From: Streptomyces sp. RB17 | GTDB taxonomy: Bacteria > Actinomycetota > Actinomycetes > Streptomycetales > Streptomycetaceae | Assembly: GCF_009604455.1 (NCBI RefSeq) | Contig: NZ_WEGL01000012.1 | Span: forward strand, 1 to 64,000 | Direction of reading: 5' to 3' | Length of the DNA stretch: 64,000 nt | Shown here: positions 58,899-64,000 of the stretch, piece by piece | How the letters are laid out: every line of letters begins with the position of its first letter | How positions within the stretch are numbered: the stretch's first letter is position 1 | Position numbers and translations under genes: made by a program | The notes under the pieces: model-generated | The model's input: only the letters and a program-made list of their open reading frames with translations | Database searches by the model: none | Told to the model about the DNA's origin: nothing

Positions 58899-61676
58899 GT
58901 GCCGGAGCAGGAGCGCGACGAGAGACGAGTTGGTTCGGTGGGCCCCAGCCGGGCGGGGACGCCCCTGTATGAGCGTGACGATGAGGTGGCCGCCGCGCGG
59001 GAGGCAGTGGAGGCGCTCTGCACCCGCTCGGCGGACAGCGGTGGTCGACGTGGCGGGCTGCTGTTCTTGAGCGGTGCGGCAGGACTGGGCAAGACGACTT
59101 TGCTGGCCGAGATCCGAGGCATGGCCGCCTCCCGAGGGTGCACGGTCCTGTCCGCGCGCGGCAGCGAGCAGGAACACACGGTTCCCTTCCACGTCGTCCG
59201 GCAGTTGTTGCAACCTGTGCTGGCGTCCTGCGCCGAGGCCGAGCGTCGCGAGATCTTCGGGGGCTGGTACGAGATCGCGGGGCCGGCCGTCGGCCTCTTC
59301 GCTCAGCAGGCCGGTACCGCCGTGCCGGATCCACAGGGCGTCCGGGACGGTCTGGACTGGGTCCTCACGCAGCTCGCCGTGCGCAAGGCGCCGATCGTCA
59401 CGGTCGTTGACGATGCTCACTGGGGTGATGCGGAGTCCCTCACCTGGCTGGCCACGTTCGCTGTGCGCGTGCAGGAACTTCCGGTCCTGATCGTCCTGGG
59501 GTACCGCCCGAACGAACTGCCGGCCGAGGCCGCGGCGTTCCGTGAACTGGTCGGCGGCCGCGGGTCACACCCGATCACCCTGCACGCTCTCAGCCCTGAG
59601 TCGGTCGCGAAACTGGTCCGTGACGCCCTCGGGCCGGAAGCGGACGATCCCTTCTGCCGCGAGTGCTGGGCCGTCACCGGCGGCAACCCCTACGAGACGG
59701 TCGAACTCGTCGCCAAGGTCCAGGACCGCGGTCTCACCCCCTCCGAGGAGTCGGCCCATCTGCTGCGAGACCTCGGTGCGTCGTCCCGCGGCACCGGACT
59801 GGTCGAACGACTGGAGAGGCTCGGGAACCGGGCCGTGCGGCTTGCCTGGTCGGCGGCGGTACTCGGTACCGAGATCTCCCCCGAACTGGCGGCTTCGGTG
59901 GCCGGGCTGCCACCGGCCGAGGCTCAGGACGCCACGGACACATTGCGGGTCGCTCGTATCCTGACCGGCACCAGGACGCTCGAGTTCGTCCACCCCCTCA
60001 TCGCCACTGCCGTGTACCGGGCCATCCCTTCGGCGATGCGCACCGCCATACACGGGCAGGCCGCCAGCGCGGTAACCGACGCGGGCTTGAACATCACTGT
60101 CGCCGCCCGGCATCTGCTGGAGACTCATCCGAGCAACGACCCACAGACCGTCGAGCAGCTGCGCGCGGCCGCGCGGGAGAACCTTCGCCAAGGTGCTCCG
60201 GACGCCGCACATCGCTGCCTGGAGCGTGCGCTGCGCGAACCACCCCCAGCCGAGGAGCGCGCGGCCGTGCTCTACGAGCTCGGCTGCTCTGCCCTGCTCA
60301 CCTCCCCGGCCACCACGGTCAACCACCTCTCGGCGGCCTTGGAGCTTCCCGACCTCGACCCCAGGCTCAGAGAGGACGCCACTTTCCGTTTGGCCCAGGC
60401 TCTCGCCCACAACGACCAGCTCGGCGAAGCAGCTGCCGTGGTGGGGGCCGAGGTTGCCCACGCACGGACGTCCAGGGCGCGGCTGCGCCTGCAGGCCGCC
60501 CACCACCTGTGGCGGGTCTTTGACACGCGGGAGGTACAGGCGCCTGTCCGTTCCCGTAGACTCGCGCGGCTCGCCGAGCATCTGTCCGGGCAGAACGTGG
60601 GAGAGAAGGCCTTGTTGTGCCTGCGTACCTGGGATGCCACGCTGCGCGGTGAGCCGGCCCAACACGGGCTGGCCGTCGCCTCGCGCGCCGTGGGGCTCAG
60701 CTACACCGACCCTGACTGGGGCTTCGAGCTGCCCAGCCTCACCGCGCTCGGGTACATGTACGCCGACGAGTGCGACCGTGCAGAGGAGCTGTTCAGCTCC
60801 GCCATCGCCGAGTGCCAGCAGGTCGGATGGAGCGGAGCCCACCTCTCCTTCGCCTTCAGCCTCCTCGGGCTGGTCCACTTCCGGCGCGGACTGCTCGTCG
60901 AGGCCGAGCACTGCGCGCGTGAGGCAGTCCGGCTGGCGGACCGCGTCGGACCCAGGTTGCCCGCCAAGTGGTACGCCGTCGGCCTGCTGCTCGATGTCCT
61001 GCTGTCCCGCGGCCACATCGAGGAAGCGCTGAACGTCGCCGAGATGCACGACTTCGCGCCCCCTTACCCCAACGCGGTGGTCTTCCCGGACCCCCGGACG
61101 CTGTACGGGCGTCTGCTGCTCGTCCGTGGCCGTCGCGAGGAAGCCATCGCCCAACTCACCGCAGCCGGGGAGCGACTGGAGGCCAAAGGCATATTCAATC
61201 CGACCTGGTGTCCCTGGGCGGGACACCTCGCCCTCGCCCTCGCCCCGGAGGACCCCGCAGGCGCCCGCGCTCTCGCAGCGCAGACACTGCGCCGAGCGGA
61301 GCGTTACGACACGCCCACCGCCAAGGGTGAGGCATTGCGCTTCAGCGCGGCGGTCTCCGAGGAGGGGGACGCCCTGGCGCTGCTGGAGCGCGCGGTGGAG
61401 ACGCTCAGCAAGTCCCCGAACCAGCACCTGTACGCCGAGGCACTGGTCGACTTCGCCATTGGCCTCAGACGCTGTGGCCGTGCCGACCGGGCGGCGGAAC
61501 CACTCTTCGAGGGCGCCGACTTGGCGGAGACGTGCGGCGCGGAACATCTCGCGGCGCGGGCGCACGCAGAGATCGCAGCAGCGGGCTTCCGTCCGAGTGA
61601 ACTGCGCACCACGGCGCAGCGGGAAGAGCGCACAGCAGAGCCGGGCCGTGCGGATACCGAGGAACTACGGCACTGA
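58899..61676 (+). CDS. LAL-type AAA ATPase regulator lacking the HTH domain
   Basis: A 925-residue protein with the architecture of large LuxR (LAL) regulators. The N-terminal AAA_16 ATPase has SGAAGLGKTTLLAEI (Walker A) and IVTVVDDAHWGDAESLTWLA (Walker B). A winged region and a long helical repeat (TPR-like) part extend to about residue 900. The protein ends in AEIAAAGFRPSELRT plus ~20 residues. In LAL proteins this linker is followed by a ~65-residue LuxR HTH, which is missing. GTG 58899 has AGGGGA six bases upstream. It may act without DNA binding, or be C-terminally truncated. Confidence 0.75.
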   Translation: MPEQERDERRVGSVGPSRAGTPLYERDDEVAAAREAVEALCTRSADSGGRRGGLLFLSGAAGLGKTTLLAEIRGMAASRGCTVLSARGSEQEHTVPFHVVRQLLQPVLASCAEAERREIFGGWYEIAGPAVGLFAQQAGTAVPDPQGVRDGLDWVLTQLAVRKAPIVTVVDDAHWGDAESLTWLATFAVRVQELPVLIVLGYRPNELPAEAAAFRELVGGRGSHPITLHALSPESVAKLVRDALGPEADDPFCRECWAVTGGNPYETVELVAKVQDRGLTPSEESAHLLRDLGASSRGTGLVERLERLGNRAVRLAWSAAVLGTEISPELAASVAGLPPAEAQDATDTLRVARILTGTRTLEFVHPLIATAVYRAIPSAMRTAIHGQAASAVTDAGLNITVAARHLLETHPSNDPQTVEQLRAAARENLRQGAPDAAHRCLERALREPPPAEERAAVLYELGCSALLTSPATTVNHLSAALELPDLDPRLREDATFRLAQALAHNDQLGEAAAVVGAEVAHARTSRARLRLQAAHHLWRVFDTREVQAPVRSRRLARLAEHLSGQNVGEKALLCLRTWDATLRGEPAQHGLAVASRAVGLSYTDPDWGFELPSLTALGYMYADECDRAEELFSSAIAECQQVGWSGAHLSFAFSLLGLVHFRRGLLVEAEHCAREAVRLADRVGPRLPAKWYAVGLLLDVLLSRGHIEEALNVAEMHDFAPPYPNAVVFPDPRTLYGRLLLVRGRREEAIAQLTAAGERLEAKGIFNPTWCPWAGHLALALAPEDPAGARALAAQTLRRAERYDTPTAKGEALRFSAAVSEEGDALALLERAVETLSKSPNQHLYAEALVDFAIGLRRCGRADRAAEPLFEGADLAETCGAEHLAARAHAEIAAAGFRPSELRTTAQREERTAEPGRADTEELRH

Positions 61677-61704
61677 GGCTTTCGCAATCTGCGGGGCCGC
61701 CGGA

Positions 61705-61930
61705 GACCGCGCCGTAGAGCGCGACGGCATCCTTGGCTGCGACGGAGACACTGGCGTTGCCGGGGCCGTCGACGACCACTGTGAGCCCGTCGCATGTCTG
61801 TTTCGCCGGGTCGTAGTCGCTGTGGATGACGTCGCAGTCGGTGCCGGCCGGCAGGCCTGTCGCGAAGCTGCGGGTCTGGGTGGCGGCCTCGTTGTTGAAG
61901 GGCCCGGCAGTCGTGACGACTGCCGGGCAG
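61705..61930 (-). pseudogene. Alpha-amylase C-terminal domain remnant
   Basis: The minus strand encodes FNNEAATQTRSFATGLPAGT, then CDVIHSDYDPAKQTCDGLTV and VSVAAKDAVALYGA. These match the all-beta C-terminal domain of secreted alpha-amylases (two Cys, TGLPAGxYCDV, final AxxAxALY). The catalytic barrel is absent. The remnant lies between the LAL-type gene and the beta-glucosidase gene. Confidence 0.6.
61902..61928. terminator. Strong terminator after the beta-glucosidase gene
   Basis: A 12-bp perfect stem (GCCCGGCAGTCG with CGACTGCCGGGC) with a 3-base loop, 46 bases beyond the beta-glucosidase stop on the minus strand. It lies within the amylase remnant. Confidence 0.7.
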
Positions 61931-61974
61931 CAGGGTCTGAACAGCGGCGGCGCAACCTGCCGCAATGATCAAGC

Positions 61975-63423
61975 TCAGGCCCCGCCCGGCAACCCGTTCC
62001 TGCGGATCACGTCGGCGTACCAGTGGGCGCTCTCCTTGGGGATGCGCCGCTGGGTCGGATAGTCGACGTAGACGGCGCCGAAGCGCTTCGAGTAGCCGTA
62101 GCCCCATTCGAAGTTGTCCAGCAGGGACCACAGGAAGTAGCCCCGCACGTCGGCACCGTCGGCGATGGCGCGCCTCACCGCGTCGAGATGGGCATGGAGA
62201 TAGGCGACGCGCTGCGGGTCGTTCACCTTGCCCTCGGGCGAGACGTAGTCGTCGAAGGCGGCGCCGTTTTCCGTGACCATCAGCGGCAGTCGTGGGTGTG
62301 ATGCCGCGAGTTCGGTCAGCAGCGTGTGCAGGCCGCTGGGGTCGATGGCCCAGTTCATTGCGGTGAGATCGTCGTTGGCGAGGTGGAAGGCCACGTGGTC
62401 GGAACCGGTCCACGGCGAGTGGTCGCTCGCGCCGTGGCCGTCGTCCTTGGTGGTACCGCCACCGTCGATGGGGAGGGAGACCACGGTCGGCGAGTAGTAG
62501 TTCACGCCGAGCACATCGATGGGACGGGAGATCTCTGCCAGGTCGCCGTCGTGCACCAGTTCGTCCCAGTCGACGATGCGTGCGGTGTCTTCGAGCAGGT
62601 CGGCCGGGTAGGCACCGTCGAGGATGGGCCCGGTGAACACCCTGTTGCCCACAGCGTCGATGCGGCGAGCCGCCTCGGCGTCGTCGGCGCTTGCGGTGCG
62701 CGGTCGCACCTGGTGCAGGTTGAGGGTGATGGAGGTCTGCGCCGACGACGGCAGCGCCGAACGCAGCGCGCCGATCGCCAGACCGTGGCCCAGATTGAGG
62801 TGGTGGGCGGCGCGCAGGGTGGCGGCCGGTTCGGTGCGCCCCGGCGCGTGCACGCCGGAGCCGTAGCCGAGGAACGCCGAGCACCACGGCTCGTTGAGGG
62901 TGGTCCATACGCCTACGCGGTCCCCCAGGGTCCGGGCCATGATGTCGGCGTAATCGGCGAAGCGCTGCGCGGTGTCACGGTGCGGCCACCCACCCGCGTC
63001 CTCCAGCTCCTGAGGAAGATCCCAGTGGTAGAGGGTGGCGACAGGGGTGATCCCCGCTTCCATAAGCTCGTCGGTGAGCCGGCGGTAGAAGTCCAGACCA
63101 CGCTCGACGGCGGGGCCCCGCCCGGTGGGCTGCACACGGGACCAGGAGATGGAGAAGCGGTACGCCTTGAGGCCGAGGTCCTTCATCAGCGCCACGTCGT
63201 CGCGGTATCGGTGGTAATGGTCGGCGGCGATGTCCCCCGTGTCGCCGTTGCGGACCTTCCCGGGGGTGTGGCTGAAGGTGTCCCAGATGGATGGGGTGCG
63301 TCCGTCCGCAGTGGCGGCGCCCTCCACCTGATAGGCGGCTGTGGCCGCGCCCCAGACGAAGCCAGGCGGGAAGGAGGTGACCGAGTCCGACTGGGCTGTG
63401 GTCTCGGGCTGCACGGCGGTCAT
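61975..63423 (-). CDS. bglC: GH1 family beta-glucosidase
   Basis: A cytoplasmic beta-glucosidase of 482 residues hydrolysing cellobiose and similar beta-glucosides. FVWGAATAAYQVEGAATADG is the family start, FSISWSRVQPTG a glucone-site block, TLNEPWCSAFLGYGSG carries the acid/base Glu, and VTENGAAFDDY the nucleophile Glu. WSLLDNFEWGYGYSKRFG closes the site. ATG 63423 lies ten bases after GGAG. It follows a sugar ABC permease gene by 59 bp on the same strand, the cebEFG-bglC arrangement of Streptomyces; the symbol is assigned on that basis. Confidence 0.88.
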   Translation of the reverse strand: MTAVQPETTAQSDSVTSFPPGFVWGAATAAYQVEGAATADGRTPSIWDTFSHTPGKVRNGDTGDIAADHYHRYRDDVALMKDLGLKAYRFSISWSRVQPTGRGPAVERGLDFYRRLTDELMEAGITPVATLYHWDLPQELEDAGGWPHRDTAQRFADYADIMARTLGDRVGVWTTLNEPWCSAFLGYGSGVHAPGRTEPAATLRAAHHLNLGHGLAIGALRSALPSSAQTSITLNLHQVRPRTASADDAEAARRIDAVGNRVFTGPILDGAYPADLLEDTARIVDWDELVHDGDLAEISRPIDVLGVNYYSPTVVSLPIDGGGTTKDDGHGASDHSPWTGSDHVAFHLANDDLTAMNWAIDPSGLHTLLTELAASHPRLPLMVTENGAAFDDYVSPEGKVNDPQRVAYLHAHLDAVRRAIADGADVRGYFLWSLLDNFEWGYGYSKRFGAVYVDYPTQRRIPKESAHWYADVIRRNGLPGGA

Positions 63424-63482
63424 GGTGAGAAAGCTCCAAAAGTACGAATCGGTCGACAGGGTTTCGGGGGATGGCCCTGGTG

Positions 63483-64000
63483 TCAGCCCTTGACGGCGCC
63501 GGACATGATGCCTCCGACGATCTGCTTGCCGAAGATCACGAAGACCAGCAGCAGCGGCAGCGTGCTGATCAGCGCGCCGGCCATGACGATGCTCTGGTCG
63601 GGGGTGTACGAGGCACTGAGCTGACCGAGCGCCACCTGGACGGTGGGGTTGTCCTGGTTCAGGGCGAGGAAGGGCCAGAAGAAGTCGTTCCACGCCTGCA
63701 CGAACGTGAGCATGCCGAGCACCATCATCGCGGGCCGGGCCACGGGCAGGACCACGCTCCACACGATGCGGAAGTTGTTCGCACCGTCGACCTTGGCCGC
63801 CTCGACGAGCTCGTAGGGCAGGGCTTCCAACAGGTACTGGCGCATGAAGAAGACGCCGAAGGCACCGACCAGCGTCGGGAAGATCACCGACTCCAGCTTT
63901 CCGCCCCATCCGATGTTCGACATCATCATGAACAGCGGTACGACGCTGAGCTGCGGCGGAATGGTCAGGGTGGCGATGACCGCGGTCAACAGGAAGCCGC
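63483..64000 (-). CDS. Sugar ABC transporter permease (CebG/MalG type), partial
   Basis: The last ~170 residues of a carbohydrate-uptake permease; the start lies beyond the right edge. IPPQLSVVPLFMMM, the EAA loop ELVEAAKVDGANNFRIVWSV (contact for the ATPase) and AWNDFFWPFLAL are typical of the second CUT1 permease. The following gene is a beta-glucosidase, so cellobiose or another beta-glucoside is the likely cargo. Confidence 0.88.
   Translation of the reverse strand, partial: GFLLTAVIATLTIPPQLSVVPLFMMMSNIGWGGKLESVIFPTLVGAFGVFFMRQYLLEALPYELVEAAKVDGANNFRIVWSVVLPVARPAMMVLGMLTFVQAWNDFFWPFLALNQDNPTVQVALGQLSASYTPDQSIVMAGALISTLPLLLVFVIFGKQIVGGIMSGAVKG

Noticed and set aside
63424..63482. CebR operator (TGGGAGCGCTCCCA) between permease and bglC
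   Set aside because: The 59-bp gap contains no such palindrome; if present it should lie upstream of the transporter genes, outside the window.

Overview
The window is high-GC actinobacterial DNA, almost certainly from a Streptomyces chromosome. Supporting signs are codon third positions that are nearly all G or C, frequent GTG (and some TTG) starts, an LAxTG-type sortase substrate of the SCO1860 family, a single long mce operon, cebFG/bglC-like sugar genes, and SpoIIE-type phosphatase and LuxR-LAL-type proteins. No tRNA, rRNA or CRISPR array was seen.

Layout. 1-6.4 kb is a mobile and decayed border: an IS200/IS605 unit (tnpA whole, tnpB cut by the window edge), an IS110 transposase killed by an amber codon, a TerD-like gene, a SpoIIE remnant, a GNAT-like gene, a cell-wall-anchored LAKTG protein, a secreted polysaccharide deacetylase, and an SGNH hydrolase whose front has been replaced by a TnpB remnant. 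6.8-15.7 kb is a MurNAc salvage locus. A leftward operon (BadF-type sugar kinase, sodium:solute symporter, anhydro-MurNAc kinase anmK, D-lactate dehydrogenase-like flavo/Fe-S protein) diverges from murR and murQ around two good promoters and a TTACGTAA palindrome. 15.8-23.1 kb is ordinary core: a methyltransferase, a small charged protein, two YbjQ-type proteins, an RNA-repair DUF504/2H phosphoesterase, and the proton-pumping transhydrogenase pntAB. 23.4-29.9 kb holds a truncated SpoIIE/anti-sigma-like protein, a DUF488-TehA/SLAC1 fusion, an AlaDH/CEOS-family dehydrogenase, a small zinc-knuckle protein with 18-bp direct repeats in front of it, and a cold-shock protein plus fatty-acid desaturase pair behind a structured leader.

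29.9-41 kb is a gene graveyard. Remnants of a response regulator, a LUD protein, LplA, an ISL3 transposase, a permease, a P-loop kinase, a WYL regulator, DppF, an LLM oxidoreductase, an alpha/beta hydrolase, an M19 dipeptidase and an IS5-like transposase alternate with a few intact genes: an alpha/alpha-toroid-like protein, DUF429, a small membrane protein, MOSC, and a secreted-protein/lipoprotein pair. Two tails of the same serine-recombinase family, in the same orientation, bracket most of it. 41-46 kb carries a Tat-type GH51 arabinofuranosidase, an O-methyltransferase-like protein and a lytic transglycosylase.

46.1-58.2 kb holds a membrane-anchored sigma factor followed by a complete mce lipid-import operon: an MceG/Mkl-like ATPase, two YrbE permeases, six MCE proteins of which the fifth is a lipoprotein, and two Mce-associated proteins. 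Most junctions in it overlap by 4 nt (ATGA or GTGA). 58.9-61.7 kb is a LAL-type ATPase that stops just before where its DNA-binding domain should be. 61.7-64 kb holds an alpha-amylase tail remnant, a GH1 beta-glucosidase and the end of a sugar ABC permease.

Functionally, the best-supported coherent systems are MurNAc/anhydro-MurNAc catabolism with D-lactate oxidation, the Mce transporter, and beta-glucoside/arabinoside use. I found no clearly new multi-gene system. The most unusual single items are the DUF488-TDT fusion, the sigma factor with a membrane anchor and proline-rich tail next to mce, and an MCE protein with an N-terminal basic 27-residue tandem repeat.
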